64,000 nt of DNA from an uncultured Shewanella sp. (GCA_947503555.1 CANNEE010000001.1:124001-188000), one strand, 5' to 3'. Shown: positions 49,663 to 60,710, counted from the stretch's first letter. Notes: a model not told the origin generated them from the sequence alone. Numbers and translations are program-made.

Positions 49663-50346
49663 CTATATCGCTAAGCCATATTGGTTTATTTCGGCTTTTG
49701 TCATCCAGTGCATATCACCATCATCCTCGGCGCCATTAGGTTTCGCCGTTAACGTAAACCAATAGAAGTCCGCGCTGATACCCACCTTGGCATAGTAATC
49801 TAGATACTTTTTATGTTCAGGTGAGTCCTTAGGATAATCGATTCCCCTTTTACCAGAGCCATCACGCCAGTTGTGCACACCTATTCTTGCACCATCGGCA
49901 ATCGACCTTAAATTACCCGCAAGGAAAAAATCAGTCCCTCCTGACGCTACCATACTGGTAGACCCTAAATGAGTCACCAAGCCATTAGCATGCACTTTAG
50001 TCGATAGCTGCAAATTAATAATATCGTTAGCCGAACCATCAATCTGAGTAATCTTAATATTTTTTATACCGGGGTAAGCTAGGTACATTTTATTGAAGGC
50101 GTCTAATGAGCCACTGCATATGGTACCGCCCACCTCTACCGTATCAGTTGAAGTCACTTTCAATGTAAACGGTTTCTCACCGTCGTAAAGGCCATCATTG
50201 GGACAACTAGAGACAAATTCCTTAACCTGCTTATTCGTGTCTGTCTTTACCTGACTAACAGGGCTACTAGAACCACCTGAGTTGCATGCGGCCAACAATA
50301 AACTAACAGCTAATATTCCCGTACCACCTAAACTCAAATTACCCAT
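49663..50346 (-). CDS. Lipoprotein with a ClpP/crotonase-like fold (predicted)
   Basis: About 227 residues from ATG 50346, which has GAGG 5 bases ahead. It has a lipobox (SLLLAAC) and a Ser/Gly-rich linker. The later part resembles ClpP-like periplasmic proteins (COG3904 type): ANGLVTHLGSTSMVASGGTD then FFLAGNLRSIADGARIGVHNW, and a C-terminal DMHWMTKAEINQYGLA. The serine in VASGGT and the histidine in IGVHNW are candidate catalytic residues by analogy. Substrate and activity are unknown. It stands alone between xseA and der. Confidence 0.6.
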   Translation of the reverse strand: MGNLSLGGTGILAVSLLLAACNSGGSSSPVSQVKTDTNKQVKEFVSSCPNDGLYDGEKPFTLKVTSTDTVEVGGTICSGSLDAFNKMYLAYPGIKNIKITQIDGSANDIINLQLSTKVHANGLVTHLGSTSMVASGGTDFFLAGNLRSIADGARIGVHNWRDGSGKRGIDYPKDSPEHKKYLDYYAKVGISADFYWFTLTAKPNGAEDDGDMHWMTKAEINQYGLAI

Positions 50347-50452
50347 AATCACCTCAACAACAAGAAACCAGTTTTAGTCTATGGGCAAACTTATCTAGTC
50401 TCAGTCCGTGAATGTATATGTTTGTATCGAGTTAGCTGAAAGAGAGCATTAA

Positions 50453-50478
50453 AAAAGGAGCCATATGGCTCCTTTTAA
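50453..50478 (-). terminator. Intrinsic terminator of der
   Basis: AAAAGGAGCC pairs with GGCTCCTTTT over ATAT, followed on the minus strand by TTTTTTAATG. Confidence 0.9.
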
Positions 50479-50494
50479 ATTCGATACGTGATGA

Positions 50495-51958
50495 TTACTT
50501 CTTACCCTTAATATGGCTCATCATGCGCTTACGACGACGCTCTTGGCTTAGTGTTAGCTTCTCTGTCTTACCTTCATAAGGGTTATATCCCTCATGGAAA
50601 CGAAGCTGAATTGGCGTACCTACCACCTGTAGTGAACGGCGGAAGTAGTTCATCATATAACGTTTGTAAGAATCAGGCAGCTTAGAAACTTGGTTTCCAT
50701 GAATAACCACAATAGGAGGGTTGTAACCACCGGCATGGGCATATTTAAGCTTGACGCGGCGACCGTTGACCATAGGCGGCTGGTGATCATCCTGAGACAT
50801 CTGCATAATACGGGTCAGCATAGAGGTGCTCACACGGCGTGTCGCACTGTCATAAGCTTCTTCGATAGACTCATAAAGGTGACCCACACCCGTACCGTGA
50901 AGTGCAGAGATAAAGTGAATACGGGCAAAGTCGATAAAGCCTAGGCGTCTATCAAGCTCACTCTTCACTCGCTCTTTCACATCTTGGTCTATACCATCCC
51001 ACTTGTTGACCGCAATCACCAGTGCGCGGCCAGCGTTAAGGGCGAAACCAAGCAAGCCTAGGTCTTGTTCTGCGATCCCTTCGCGAGCATCGATAACCAG
51101 TAATACCACGTTAGCATCTTCGACCGCTTTTAGAGTTTTAATGACCGAGAACTTCTCTACCGTCTCATGCACCTTAGAACGTCGACGAACACCCGCCGTA
51201 TCGATAAGCACATATTCACGGCCTTCACGCTCCATTGGAATATAGATGCTATCACGGGTAGTACCTGGCTGATCGTATACTACAACTCTATCTTCACCTA
51301 AAATACGATTGGTCAGAGTCGACTTACCCACATTAGGCTTACCGATAATGGCAAGTTTAATCGGCAAATCTTGAAGACGTTTCTGCTCGGCTTCCGCTTC
51401 CTCTTCGCTGTACTCGCGAATAGCGACCTCATCTTCTTGCTCGCCCTCTTTCTTGAGACCCATAGCTTCAGCATAAGGTGCTAAGGCGTACTCAATCATA
51501 TTGGTGACACCACGCCCTTGTGCCGCAGCCATCTGATACACTTCACCTAGACCTAATGACCAAAACTCTGCACAAGCTGAATCAGCATCAATACCATCAA
51601 CTTTATTGGCAACGACAAAGGTGGTTTTTTCCCGGCTTCTTAAATGTTGAGTAATCGCCTGATCTGCCGCTGTCAGTCCAGCTCTGGCATCTGTCATAAA
51701 GAGCACCACATCGGCTTCTTCAATCGCAGCAAGGGATTGCTCTGCCATCTTGGTCTCAATACCCTCTTCGGTACCATCGATACCACCAGTATCGACAACG
51801 ATAAACTCATAACCAGAAAGATGGGCGCGACCATACTTACGATCCCGGGTTAAACCTGGATAGTCAGCAACTAACGCATCTCTTGTACGAGTCAGACGAT
51901 TAAATAAGGTGGATTTACCTACATTAGGCCGACCCACAAGGGCGACAACAGGGATCAT
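50495..51958 (-). CDS. der: Der (EngA), tandem GTPase for 50S ribosome assembly
   Basis: 487 residues with two Era-like GTPase domains. The P-loops are [11 protein letters not shown] (about 8-18) and [11 protein letters not shown] (about 209-219), each with an NKxD motif (ANKVDG and AVNKWDG). A KH-like C-terminal domain (about 375-465) and a basic tail follow. It is essential for large-subunit maturation. It follows bamB, but a terminator lies between, so it likely has its own promoter. Confidence 0.97.
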   Translation of the reverse strand: MIPVVALVGRPNVGKSTLFNRLTRTRDALVADYPGLTRDRKYGRAHLSGYEFIVVDTGGIDGTEEGIETKMAEQSLAAIEEADVVLFMTDARAGLTAADQAITQHLRSREKTTFVVANKVDGIDADSACAEFWSLGLGEVYQMAAAQGRGVTNMIEYALAPYAEAMGLKKEGEQEDEVAIREYSEEEAEAEQKRLQDLPIKLAIIGKPNVGKSTLTNRILGEDRVVVYDQPGTTRDSIYIPMEREGREYVLIDTAGVRRRSKVHETVEKFSVIKTLKAVEDANVVLLVIDAREGIAEQDLGLLGFALNAGRALVIAVNKWDGIDQDVKERVKSELDRRLGFIDFARIHFISALHGTGVGHLYESIEEAYDSATRRVSTSMLTRIMQMSQDDHQPPMVNGRRVKLKYAHAGGYNPPIVVIHGNQVSKLPDSYKRYMMNYFRRSLQVVGTPIQLRFHEGYNPYEGKTEKLTLSQERRRKRMMSHIKGKK

Positions 51959-51987
51959 GATTTTGCCTCTTTACTACAAATCTAATT

Positions 51988-52016
51988 AAAAAGCCCCCGG
52001 AATGCTTCCAGGGGCT
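51988..52016 (-). terminator. Intrinsic terminator after bamB
   Basis: AGCCCC and GGGGCT with inner GGAA/TTCC form a stem, and the minus strand continues TTTTTAATTAG. Confidence 0.88.
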
Positions 52017-52039
52017 AATAAGCTCTTACGAACTAACCG

Positions 52040-53224
52040 TTACGGAAGTACGATACTCGCGACTTTACCGCTACGAGTCTGTACATACAGTTTATCACCA
52101 ACCACTAAAGGTTGGGCATAAAGGCCGGAAGAGTCTATCTGAATTCGGCCGACTATCTTACCATTAGTTCTATCGAAAAAGTGCAAGTAACCTTCAAAAT
52201 CACCTGCAACTAGGTAACTACCAAATACCGCAGGTGATGTTAAGCCACGGTTTTGCAGCTCTGAATTGCTCCATAGCTCTAAGCCATTGCGCTTATCAAC
52301 CGCATAGACTCGGCTATGATCATCAACTAAGAACAAGCTCAAACCGGCAAGAGCCAACTCATTGAAGCTTGAATACTTGCGTTCCCAGATAATGCGGCCC
52401 GTACGAGCTTCCATGGAAACCAAGTTGCCATTATAGCTTACGGCATAAAGGTTCTCGCCAGAAAGCAGTGGCTGCATGTCAACATCGGCCATGCGGGTAA
52501 ACTCGTTACCACCTTTAGGAGTGTAAACGGGTTGTTGCCATGCAGTCTGTCCATTTGACTTGATAATGACTGACACCTTGCCATCAGCACCACCAACAAA
52601 GAAACCACCACCTTCATAGACAGCCGAGCCAGTGCCTCTTAAGGTGAGTTTAGGTAGTTGGTTTTCATTACTCCAAACTAACTCACCGGAATCAACATTA
52701 TACGCATTTAACGCACCCGCGCTGGTGTGAACCACCACAAGCTCTTCAGCCACCGTAGGCGCTGATAATAGCTCGCCATCAACAGAGGCATACCAAGCCA
52801 GTTCACCCGTCTCGGCATCAATGGCGCCAAAATCACCACTCTCGCCACCAATAAAGACCTTGTTACGAGCAGCGGTAATACCGCTGGCAATACGAGCACC
52901 TTTATTTTTCGCTAGCGCATGCTCACGAAAAGCTTCAGATACATCTTTTTCCCAAATAGGCTCTCCAGTGGCTTCATCAAACGCTACAATCTCACCAAAA
53001 CGATCAGCAGCGAAAATCTTGCCATAACGCACAGCAGGTCTTAGCTGAGAGTAATATTGCCCAACACCCGAACCTACACTGGCAGACCAGCTTATCTCAG
53101 GAAACACTGACGCTTGAATTTCAGTTAACTGAGCAACCGGCTCTTCTTCCACATCATTCGATGAACAAGCCACCAATGCCATACTAAGCCCGCAGGCCAA
53201 TAGTGTTTTACACCAAGACTTCAT
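52040..53224 (-). CDS. bamB: BamB, outer-membrane protein assembly lipoprotein
   Basis: 394 residues with a lipobox (LSMALVAC, cysteine at 20). A PQQ-type eight-bladed beta-propeller is shown by repeated blades such as DRFGEIVAFDEATGEPIWEK, IDAETGELAWYASVDGEL and VDKRNGLELWSNSE. It supports BamA in inserting outer-membrane beta-barrels. It follows yfgM by 11 bases. Confidence 0.96.
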   Translation of the reverse strand: MKSWCKTLLACGLSMALVACSSNDVEEEPVAQLTEIQASVFPEISWSASVGSGVGQYYSQLRPAVRYGKIFAADRFGEIVAFDEATGEPIWEKDVSEAFREHALAKNKGARIASGITAARNKVFIGGESGDFGAIDAETGELAWYASVDGELLSAPTVAEELVVVHTSAGALNAYNVDSGELVWSNENQLPKLTLRGTGSAVYEGGGFFVGGADGKVSVIIKSNGQTAWQQPVYTPKGGNEFTRMADVDMQPLLSGENLYAVSYNGNLVSMEARTGRIIWERKYSSFNELALAGLSLFLVDDHSRVYAVDKRNGLELWSNSELQNRGLTSPAVFGSYLVAGDFEGYLHFFDRTNGKIVGRIQIDSSGLYAQPLVVGDKLYVQTRSGKVASIVLP

Positions 53225-53235
53225 AGGCCCTTTCC

Positions 53236-53856
53236 TTATGCTTGATTTAGATTATCAAGTTTCATTTGTAGGCCTGGGCTAGTGCTAATGCCGCCTTTGT
53301 CGACTGCCGCTTGATAGGCTTCACGAGCTGAGTTTGCTTCACCTTTACGAAGCAGGAAATCACCTTTAAGTTCATCACGCTGCGCAGCAAATGCGTCAAC
53401 GGTAACTAGGTCAAGTGTTGCAAGAGCCTTATCTAACTCACCCATTTCCGCTTGAATACGAGCTAGACGAATATTCGCCACCATATCAAGGTTAGCCCCA
53501 GGCTTAGCCTTTGCAACTTGCTCAAGTACGCTTGCTGCCTTTACTAAGTCCCCTGCATCTACAGCAGTTTTAGCAACAACAAGATCTAACATGGCTTGGT
53601 AGCCAGCTTGAGAATAATCTTTCTTAAAGTTAGCGGCGGCAGTTTCCACAGCGGCAACATCGGCGCCTAGCGTACCAATTTGCTGATAGGCTTCAGATGC
53701 CAGCTCTTGCTGAGCTATCTTATGATCCGAATAAGTGTTCCACCCATAAAGGCTACCTAGGCCAACAACAGCGCCGATAACTACAGATGTGCCGTAGTCT
53801 TTCCAAAACTGTTTGATCGCATCTACTTGTTGCTCTTCTGTGCTATAAATTTCCAC
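53236..53856 (-). CDS. yfgM: YfgM, ancillary SecYEG translocon subunit
   Basis: About 206 residues from GTG 53856 (V-EIYSTEEQQVDAIKQFW), which aligns with E. coli YfgM and has GAGG 8 bases ahead. The ATG two codons earlier is too close to it. One TM helix (SVVIGAVVGLGSLYGW, about 21-40) is followed by a periplasmic TPR-like domain. It works with the PpiD chaperone at the translocon in E. coli. Confidence 0.93.
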   Translation of the reverse strand: MEIYSTEEQQVDAIKQFWKDYGTSVVIGAVVGLGSLYGWNTYSDHKIAQQELASEAYQQIGTLGADVAAVETAAANFKKDYSQAGYQAMLDLVVAKTAVDAGDLVKAASVLEQVAKAKPGANLDMVANIRLARIQAEMGELDKALATLDLVTVDAFAAQRDELKGDFLLRKGEANSAREAYQAAVDKGGISTSPGLQMKLDNLNQA

Positions 53857-53872
53857 GCACATGTCCTCTTTA

Positions 53873-55147
53873 TTAAATCAGTTTGGCTAGAGTTGCTGTT
53901 AGCTCTTCACGAGCCACTAACTCTTGTTCAATATTATTTCTTAAATGTTTAACCGCGACTTGATTCGCTGCAAGCTCGTTTTCACCTATGATTAGGGCAA
54001 CGGCTGCACCGCTCTTATCAGCGCGCTTCATCTGCTTCTTAAAGTTACCACCACCGCAATGACTCATCACGCGCAGCTCTGGCAAGGCTTGACGAATGCT
54101 TTGAGCAATCTTAATCGCCTCAACTTTGCAGCTGTCTCCCATGGCGGTGACATAAACGTCAACCGGACCACGAACATCTTGGGTTAACTCTAGGGTTTCA
54201 AGCAATAACACAATACGCTCAAGCCCCATAGCAAAGCCTACTGCTGGCGTATCTTTCCCGCCAAGCTGTCCTACTAAACCGTCGTAACGACCACCTGCCA
54301 GTACAGTGCCTTGAGCACCTAAGCTTGAAGTCACCCATTCAAATACGGTGCGATTATAGTAATCTAAGCCACGTACTAGACGCGGATTAATGGTGTATTG
54401 GATGCCAACGGCGTCAAGTAGTTCACACAATTGTGAAAAATGTCCTTTGGAATCCTCACCTAGGTAATCCATTAAAGCAGGAGCATCGGCTAATAGTGCT
54501 TGAACATCACTGTTTTTGCTATCCAATACCCGCAGCGGATTGGTATACATACGGCGCTGGCTATCTTCATCTAGCTTATCTTTATGCAGCTCTAAAAATG
54601 CAATCAGTGCATCACGGTATGCGGCACGCTCCTCGCTATCACCTAAGGTGTTAAGCTCAAGGGTCACATGCTCACTGATCCCTAGCTCTTCCCAAAGACG
54701 GGCAGACAGCATTAATACTTCGGCATCAATATCGGCAGTGGCAATGCCATACACTTCAACACCAAATTGATGAAACTGGCGATAGCGGCCTTTTTGTGGT
54801 CTTTCATGGCGGAACATAGGCCCGGTATACCATAGACGCTGCTCTTGGTTATAGAGTAATCCATGCTCATTACCAGCACGCACAGTTGATGCGGTGCCTT
54901 CTGGGCGTAAAGTAAGGCTGTCACCGTTGCGATCATCAAAGGTGTACATCTCTTTCTCGACAATATCTGTCACTTCACCAATCGAACGCTTGAAGAGATC
55001 GGTACTCTCGACAATAGGAGTACGAATTTCACTATAGCCATAAGCACTTACCGAGGATCTCAGTACTGCTTCTACTTTTTGCCATAAAGGACTTTGACTT
55101 GGCAGAATGTCATTCATTCCGCGAATCGCTTGGATCTGTTTTGCCAC
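53873..55147 (-). CDS. hisS: HisS, histidyl-tRNA synthetase
   Basis: About 424 residues from GTG 55147 ([16 protein letters not shown]), the family-typical start. The longer frame from GTG 55165 adds six unsupported residues. Class II motifs are present: motif 2 region [20 protein letters not shown], histidine-binding [13 protein letters not shown] and motif 3 [11 protein letters not shown]-terminal anticodon-binding domain starts near 330. It is in the ispG-hisS-yfgM-bamB run. Confidence 0.97.
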   Translation of the reverse strand: MAKQIQAIRGMNDILPSQSPLWQKVEAVLRSSVSAYGYSEIRTPIVESTDLFKRSIGEVTDIVEKEMYTFDDRNGDSLTLRPEGTASTVRAGNEHGLLYNQEQRLWYTGPMFRHERPQKGRYRQFHQFGVEVYGIATADIDAEVLMLSARLWEELGISEHVTLELNTLGDSEERAAYRDALIAFLELHKDKLDEDSQRRMYTNPLRVLDSKNSDVQALLADAPALMDYLGEDSKGHFSQLCELLDAVGIQYTINPRLVRGLDYYNRTVFEWVTSSLGAQGTVLAGGRYDGLVGQLGGKDTPAVGFAMGLERIVLLLETLELTQDVRGPVDVYVTAMGDSCKVEAIKIAQSIRQALPELRVMSHCGGGNFKKQMKRADKSGAAVALIIGENELAANQVAVKHLRNNIEQELVAREELTATLAKLI

Positions 55148-55264
55148 TATGTCGACTCGTATCACTAGTTTTCAAAAAAATGTTCCGCATTATAGGCGGA
55201 ACAGACAAAAAGGTAAAACCAGCGGGCTAGACTTGCTATCCCGCACAGATTTTATCACTTAAGA

Positions 55265-56380
55265 TTATTTGGTTTCGTCTTTAACAGGAATGCGTTGATC
55301 CACAGTTGCGACTTTGGCGCGAATTTTTGCCTCTAAGGCGTCGACAAGATTATCGTTATCTAAACGCTCTTTTTGCCTAACACCATCATCATAATAACCA
55401 CTCTTGCGATTGCCACCGGTCAAACCTAAATCTGACACTAGCGCTTCACCAGGGCCGTTAACCACACAACCTATGATAGAGACATCCATTGCAGTAGTGA
55501 TGTCTTCTAATCTTTGCTCAAGCTGATTAACGGTATTAATCACATCGAACTCTTGGCGAGAACAGGAAGGACAGGCGATAAAGTTGATACCACGAGAACG
55601 AATTCTCAGTGATTTTAAAATATCAAAACCCACTTTGATCTCTTCAACGGGATCGGCTGCCAGCGACACACGCAAAGTATCACCGATACCTTCAGCAAGC
55701 AGCATGCCTAACCCGACCGCAGACTTTACTGAGCCCGCTCTTGCGCCACCAGCTTCGGTAATACCTAAATGCAAAGGTTGAACAATCTGCTTGGCTAATA
55801 GACGATAAGATTCGACCGCAAGGAAGACATCAGAGGCTTTTACACTAACCTTAAACTGATCAAAGTTAAGCTTATCTAAAATATCTACATGGCGCATAGC
55901 AGACTCTAGCAAGGCTTCAGGAGTCGGCTCGGCGTAACGCTCCATAATCTCTTTTTCTAATGAGCCACCATTAACGCCAATACGAATAGGAATATTCTTG
56001 TCTTTGGCACAATCTACGACACTACGAATACGATCTTCGTTACCTATGTTGCCAGGATTGATACGCAGGCAATCGACGCCATACTCGGCCACCTTAAGGG
56101 CAATACGATAATCGAAGTGAATATCGGCAACGAGCGGCACCTTGACCTGTTGCTTAATCTGTTTAAAAGCTTCTGCGGCATCCATAGTCGGCACAGACAC
56201 TCGGACTATGTCTGCTCCGACTGTTTCTAATGCACGAATTTGTGCCACGGTCGCTTCGACATCCGTAGTGCGAGTATTGGTCATTGATTGAACAGCGATT
56301 GGAGCACCATCCCCTATTGGCACATCGCCCACATAAATACGGCTAGAGGGGCGACGCTTAATTGGACTCTCGTTGTACAT
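55265..56380 (-). CDS. ispG: IspG, 4-hydroxy-3-methylbut-2-enyl diphosphate synthase
   Basis: About 371 residues from ATG 56380 ([20 protein letters not shown]). A TIM-barrel N-terminal part is followed by an iron-sulfur domain with [10 protein letters not shown] and CVVNGPGEA, supplying the [4Fe-4S] ligands. It carries out the penultimate step of the non-mevalonate isoprenoid pathway. It is 70 bases after rodZ in the conserved cluster. Confidence 0.97.
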   Translation of the reverse strand: MYNESPIKRRPSSRIYVGDVPIGDGAPIAVQSMTNTRTTDVEATVAQIRALETVGADIVRVSVPTMDAAEAFKQIKQQVKVPLVADIHFDYRIALKVAEYGVDCLRINPGNIGNEDRIRSVVDCAKDKNIPIRIGVNGGSLEKEIMERYAEPTPEALLESAMRHVDILDKLNFDQFKVSVKASDVFLAVESYRLLAKQIVQPLHLGITEAGGARAGSVKSAVGLGMLLAEGIGDTLRVSLAADPVEEIKVGFDILKSLRIRSRGINFIACPSCSRQEFDVINTVNQLEQRLEDITTAMDVSIIGCVVNGPGEALVSDLGLTGGNRKSGYYDDGVRQKERLDNDNLVDALEAKIRAKVATVDQRIPVKDETK

Positions 56381-56449
56381 TCTCAATCACTCTATCTTGA
56401 TTCAATATTTAGGGATTCAGTATTAAATTTTAGCAGCCAAATCTTGTGG

Positions 56450-57499
56450 CTATTGCTCTAGCGGTAGGCTAAAACGTGCAACTCGAGTCGCTGGGAATTG
56501 ACTCATATCGACACTTTCACCGTTAAAACGAATACTGACCACTTTTGGGGCACCTAATATCACCTTAAAAGGCGGTGTACCTGACACACTTATCTCTCTA
56601 CCCGCCTTTTTGACACCATCAATTAAGACTTTGCCAGTGGCATCAAGGGCATTAATCCAGCACTCACCTGATACACTCATCTCTAGCTGAGCAAGCACTG
56701 CATTTGGCTTTTGTGACTCGCTGTTATCTGAGGCAACCTCAGATTCGTCCAGTGTATCTTGGACGCTAGTATCCGTTACGCTTTGGACAGCATTAGCAAC
56801 GAGCTCTGTACTAGGTTGAGCTGAAGACGGCACTTGCTCAGCCAAACTTGCAACCTCTTGTGACATAGGTTGAGGCTGGCTATCAGTAACAACTGGGGCA
56901 GAATGGGTTGCAGCAGAGTCAGCAATACCGGCTTGCATCTCATCCTCGACAGGCTCAACAAGCGGTTCGTTGGACGCAAGCGTTGTTTGCTGCATTGCCG
57001 GGGCGGAAGAAGCGGCAACCTCTTCAACTGTTGGCTTTGAGAAGTCAATACCAGAAAACAGCGAGTACTTTTGAACCCACCAAATCACCAGTAAAACCAG
57101 TAATACACCAGCAATCAAGTAAGTGACCAGCATAAGGCGACTATCTCTTGCCTGACGGCTCGTCTTACGAGAAAAGCTCTGCATGCTATGTTCATTGACG
57201 GTTGGAACCTGTTTCTCTAACCCTGGTAAAATGGCAGAGTTAGGCAGGTCTAAAATACGAGCGTAATTACGAACATAACCGCGCACATAAGTCGAAGAAC
57301 CGATTTCGGCAAAACGATCCGCTTCGATTTCAGAAATAATCGTTGGTGTGAGATGTAAACTTTTTGCAACATCACCAACACTTAAGCCTTTGGCTTCTCT
57401 GGCCTGCTGCAAAATGGTCCCAAGACTAGCTTGAGACTCATTGGACTGGGAATCTAATGATTCCTGCTCCTGATATTGCTCGTTGTTATTATCTGTCAT
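56450..57499 (-). CDS. rodZ: RodZ, cytoskeletal cell-shape protein
   Basis: 349 residues. An N-terminal helix-turn-helix (about 24-90, LGTILQQAREAKGLSVGDVA) is followed by a basic juxtamembrane stretch and one TM helix (about 122-142). A Ser/Gln/Ala-rich periplasmic linker leads to a C-terminal beta domain (ECWINALDATGKVLIDGVKK). It anchors MreB to the membrane for rod-shaped growth. It overlaps pilW by one base. Confidence 0.95.
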   Translation of the reverse strand: MTDNNNEQYQEQESLDSQSNESQASLGTILQQAREAKGLSVGDVAKSLHLTPTIISEIEADRFAEIGSSTYVRGYVRNYARILDLPNSAILPGLEKQVPTVNEHSMQSFSRKTSRQARDSRLMLVTYLIAGVLLVLLVIWWVQKYSLFSGIDFSKPTVEEVAASSAPAMQQTTLASNEPLVEPVEDEMQAGIADSAATHSAPVVTDSQPQPMSQEVASLAEQVPSSAQPSTELVANAVQSVTDTSVQDTLDESEVASDNSESQKPNAVLAQLEMSVSGECWINALDATGKVLIDGVKKAGREISVSGTPPFKVILGAPKVVSIRFNGESVDMSQFPATRVARFSLPLEQ

Positions 57500-58302
57500 T
57501 ATTGCAAACTTTCACGATACTGAGTGGCTTGAGGCGACTGGGGAAACTTGGCAAGTAAAAGTAAGCCAAATCGTTTTGCCGCAATAAAATCATTCAAGCC
57601 CTGCTCAATCTTAATTGCCAAAGCCAAGCTCCGAGGAGATTGGGCCGAAATAGCATGAAAGCGGCTCAATTGCTCTCGTGCTAAAGCATAATCTTTTTGT
57701 TCTATTTCTAGCTCTACCAGTTCTAGCAAAGTAGAAAGCCTTCTAGGCTCATACTTTAACGCCATCTCAAAGTAGTGTCGCGCTTTTTCTATTTGACCTG
57801 CGTCACGGCTACAAATTCCCAAGTTCTCATAACTGGAACCGACCCGAGTGTATTGAGGGGTGTTTATCGCTGCAAGGAAATTTTTCTCAGATGCCTCAAA
57901 TTTGCCCTGTTGGCACAAAAATACACCAAAGTTATTGAATGCATCGCCACTGGCATTGCGCCCTTCTGTGGCTTTCTTATAGGCCTTCTCTGCGCTAGCG
58001 ACCTCGCCCACGACTTGATAATAATAAGCAAAAGCGATATGCACATCTTCTAAGTTAGGCGCATAGTCTTTTGCTTTATTCAAATTAAACTTAGCCTGTT
58101 GGCTATTACCCTTACGCAGGTAAGTTAGACCTAGATTGATACGCTCCAATGCGGCAGCGTTACGATCAAAGCTTCTCTCTTCTACAGGGACATTAGTACC
58201 ACTATAGGTACGCTCAGTCACACACCCTGCCATCATAGATGACAAGGCGACACATAATAAAATCTTTGGTAATCCTTGCATCGTTAGCAAGCCCATAATC
58301 AT
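57499..58302 (-). CDS. pilW: PilW/PilF, type IV pilus assembly lipoprotein
   Basis: About 267 residues with a lipobox (ALSSMMAGC) and TPR repeats (AAALERINLGLTYLRKGN, EDVHIAFAYYYQVVGEVASA, DAFNNFGVFLCQQGKFEASE). It is the pilotin that brings the PilQ secretin to the outer membrane. Three ATGs (58302, 58296 and 58281) are possible starts; none has a strong ribosome binding site and all keep the signal peptide. It lies between rlmN and rodZ. Confidence 0.93.
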   Translation of the reverse strand: MIMGLLTMQGLPKILLCVALSSMMAGCVTERTYSGTNVPVEERSFDRNAAALERINLGLTYLRKGNSQQAKFNLNKAKDYAPNLEDVHIAFAYYYQVVGEVASAEKAYKKATEGRNASGDAFNNFGVFLCQQGKFEASEKNFLAAINTPQYTRVGSSYENLGICSRDAGQIEKARHYFEMALKYEPRRLSTLLELVELEIEQKDYALAREQLSRFHAISAQSPRSLALAIKIEQGLNDFIAAKRFGLLLLAKFPQSPQATQYRESLQ

Positions 58303-58316
58303 ATATAAACAAAGAG

Positions 58317-59438
58317 TTAATCCATTGTGACTGAAATTTGATTCTCTTGCATGCGTTTTTTCGCTAAACGTTTAGTTCTATCGCGAATATCACCGGCCAA
58401 TTGACCACAAGCAGCGTCGATATCATCCCCACGGGTCTTACGCACTATGACAGTTAAGCCATATTCCATCAACACCTTAGAGAACCTGTCGATGCGCGAA
58501 TTCGATGAACGTCCATAGGGAGAACCAGGGTAAGGGTTAAATGGGATCAAGTTAACCTTACAAGGAGTATCTTTCATCAACTTAGCGAGTTCATGGGCCT
58601 GATCTGTGCTGTCATTAATATGATCTAACATTACATACTCTAACGTCACACGGCCACGGTTAGCGTTAGACTTAGCCAAGTAGCGACGAATACCGGCCAA
58701 GAACTCAGCAAGCGGATACTTCTTATTCACTGGAACGAGCACGTCACGCAACTCATCGTTAGGCGCATGAATACTCACGGCCAAGGCAACATCAAGGGCA
58801 TCGCCTAATTTATCCAGCGCGGGAACCACACCTGAAGTAGACACAGTTACGCGACGCTTTGATAGGCTAAAGCCAAGATCATCTAACATAATATCCATCG
58901 CAGGGATCACGTTAGCTAGATTCAATAACGGCTCTCCCATTCCCATCATTACCACATTGGTAATCGGGCGCTCACCGGTTTCCTTGGCAAAACCTAGAAA
59001 ATGAGAAACTCGCCAGATTTGCCCGACAATTTCAGACACACTTAAATTACGGTTAAAACCCTGCTGAGCCGTTGAGCAGAAGGTACACTCCAGTGCACAA
59101 CCCACCTGAGAAGAAACACATAGGGTGGCTCTATCATCTTCAGGAATGTAGACAGTTTCCACCTCTTGGCCTTCGCCCACATTAATGGCGAATTTGATGG
59201 TACCGTCACTGGACTTTTGATAGCAGGAAATCTCTGGAGCAACGACTTCACATTTTGCCGCTAACTTAGCTCTTAGCGCCTTGTTGATGTTAGTCATCTT
59301 ATCGAAGTCACTTTCACCAAAATGATAAAGCCATTTCATCAGCTGATCGGCTCTAAACGGCTTCTCACCCATCTCGGCAAAAAAAGCGCGCATAGATTTA
59401 CGATCTAGATCCAATAAATTGATCTTCTTATCACTCAT
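58317..59438 (-). CDS. rlmN: RlmN, 23S rRNA/tRNA adenine-C2 methyltransferase
   Basis: A 373-residue radical-SAM enzyme. The CX3CX2C cluster motif is in CALECTFCS (about 118-126). [10 protein letters not shown] follows, and the methyl-carrying cysteine is in the C-terminal [10 protein letters not shown]. It methylates C2 of A2503 in 23S rRNA and A37 of some tRNAs. It is the first gene of the rlmN-pilW-rodZ-ispG-hisS-yfgM-bamB run. Confidence 0.97.
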   Translation of the reverse strand: MSDKKINLLDLDRKSMRAFFAEMGEKPFRADQLMKWLYHFGESDFDKMTNINKALRAKLAAKCEVVAPEISCYQKSSDGTIKFAINVGEGQEVETVYIPEDDRATLCVSSQVGCALECTFCSTAQQGFNRNLSVSEIVGQIWRVSHFLGFAKETGERPITNVVMMGMGEPLLNLANVIPAMDIMLDDLGFSLSKRRVTVSTSGVVPALDKLGDALDVALAVSIHAPNDELRDVLVPVNKKYPLAEFLAGIRRYLAKSNANRGRVTLEYVMLDHINDSTDQAHELAKLMKDTPCKVNLIPFNPYPGSPYGRSSNSRIDRFSKVLMEYGLTVIVRKTRGDDIDAACGQLAGDIRDRTKRLAKKRMQENQISVTMD

Positions 59439-59647
59439 TTAGTTAACCTCAATTTCGATATACCTTCCGCAGGGGCGCGAATTATACAGATACACACAAG
59501 TTTAAGCCAGTACCGCACTCAGCTATATTGACATTGTCTTTAGGTTAACTTTAACTAACTAACTGGTGAGATTATTAATAACCTCGATTCACTCTGTGTT
59601 AAAATTTAACCAGTCTTTTTCTCAAAACAGGGAGTTCAGCGCCCACT

Positions 59648-60703
59648 ATGCTAGTGCTTATTGCGATTGTGTTTATCTCGATTGCTATCTCATTTCTATG
59701 TAGCGTCTTTGAGGCCGTGTTGCTTTGTATCACTCCAAGCTACATTGAAACCCTGTCACAAACTCAACCTAAACTGGCCCGCAGGCTCAATAAACAGAAG
59801 GACAATGTCGAGTCTCCATTAGTCGCAATATTAACGCTCAATACCATAGCCCATACCGTTGGTGCGGCCATGGCAGGTGCACAAGCGGCGATTGTTTTTG
59901 GTAATGAGTTAGTGGGAGTGTTCTCTGGCGTTCTCACCTTCTTAATTCTCTTTTTCTCTGAGATTATTCCTAAGACCTTAGGTGCTAACTACTGGCGTCG
60001 TCTCGCCCCCCACGTATCACTCGCCTTGCTATGGATGGAAAGGCTAACAAAGCCACTGATTTGGTTATCACAAAAAGTAACCCGTTTACTTGGTAAGGGC
60101 GATAATGGCCAATACATTAGACAAGAACTCAGTGCCCTAGCCCGCATAGGTAAAGAGTCAGGGGAACTCGATGGTCAGGAAACACGCATTTTAACCCAGA
60201 TGCTCACAGTCAAGAGTATGCCTGTCACTACTATCATGACTCCGAGAATAGTGACCTTTTCCGTACCCGTGTCCATCTCACCTCAGGAGTTCTTACAAAC
60301 TTATCCAGACAAGCCTTTTACACGGGTGCTTATCTACAACAAAGATCCCGACGACATCATAGGCTATGTCAACCGTATGGATATTGTTCTCGCTAAGGCT
60401 TCAAGGTCTTTGACTAGCCTATATCCTCTGAAAAAATCTCTTTTAGTTGTACCTGAAACAGCTAAGATTTTGCCCTTATTTGAATTGATGCTCAAAAATA
60501 GCAAGCAGATCGCCATTATTGTCGACGAGTACGGCTGTAGTGTCGGTATAGTTACTCAAGAGGATATCATTGAGTCCATTTTAGGGTTAGAGATAGTCGA
60601 TACTAAAGATCCTGCTATCGATATGCAGCAATTAGCAAGAAATCTGTGGAAAGAAAGAATGTTGGCAAAGGGAATAACCATCTCAGAGGACACTCAAGAA
60701 TAA
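59648..60703 (+). CDS. CNNM/DUF21 membrane protein with CBS pair
   Basis: 351 residues. A DUF21/CNNM transmembrane domain (about 1-165, with SVFEAVLLCITPSYIETLSQ and FSEIIPKTLGANYW) is followed by a CBS pair (about 190-320; MPVTTIMTPRIVTFSVPVS and IVDEYGCSVGIVTQEDIIES, the latter highly conserved). The C-terminal CorC/HlyC domain of longer relatives is absent. Relatives affect magnesium or cobalt transport, but a specific ion cannot be assigned. It is monocistronic. Confidence 0.9.
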   Translation: MLVLIAIVFISIAISFLCSVFEAVLLCITPSYIETLSQTQPKLARRLNKQKDNVESPLVAILTLNTIAHTVGAAMAGAQAAIVFGNELVGVFSGVLTFLILFFSEIIPKTLGANYWRRLAPHVSLALLWMERLTKPLIWLSQKVTRLLGKGDNGQYIRQELSALARIGKESGELDGQETRILTQMLTVKSMPVTTIMTPRIVTFSVPVSISPQEFLQTYPDKPFTRVLIYNKDPDDIIGYVNRMDIVLAKASRSLTSLYPLKKSLLVVPETAKILPLFELMLKNSKQIAIIVDEYGCSVGIVTQEDIIESILGLEIVDTKDPAIDMQQLARNLWKERMLAKGITISEDTQE

Positions 60704-60710
60704 TATAAAT

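Noticed and set aside
57775-58053. 92-codon plus-strand ORF inside pilW
   Set aside because: It lies wholly within a TPR-coding frame with clear repeats on the other strand and has no ribosome binding site.
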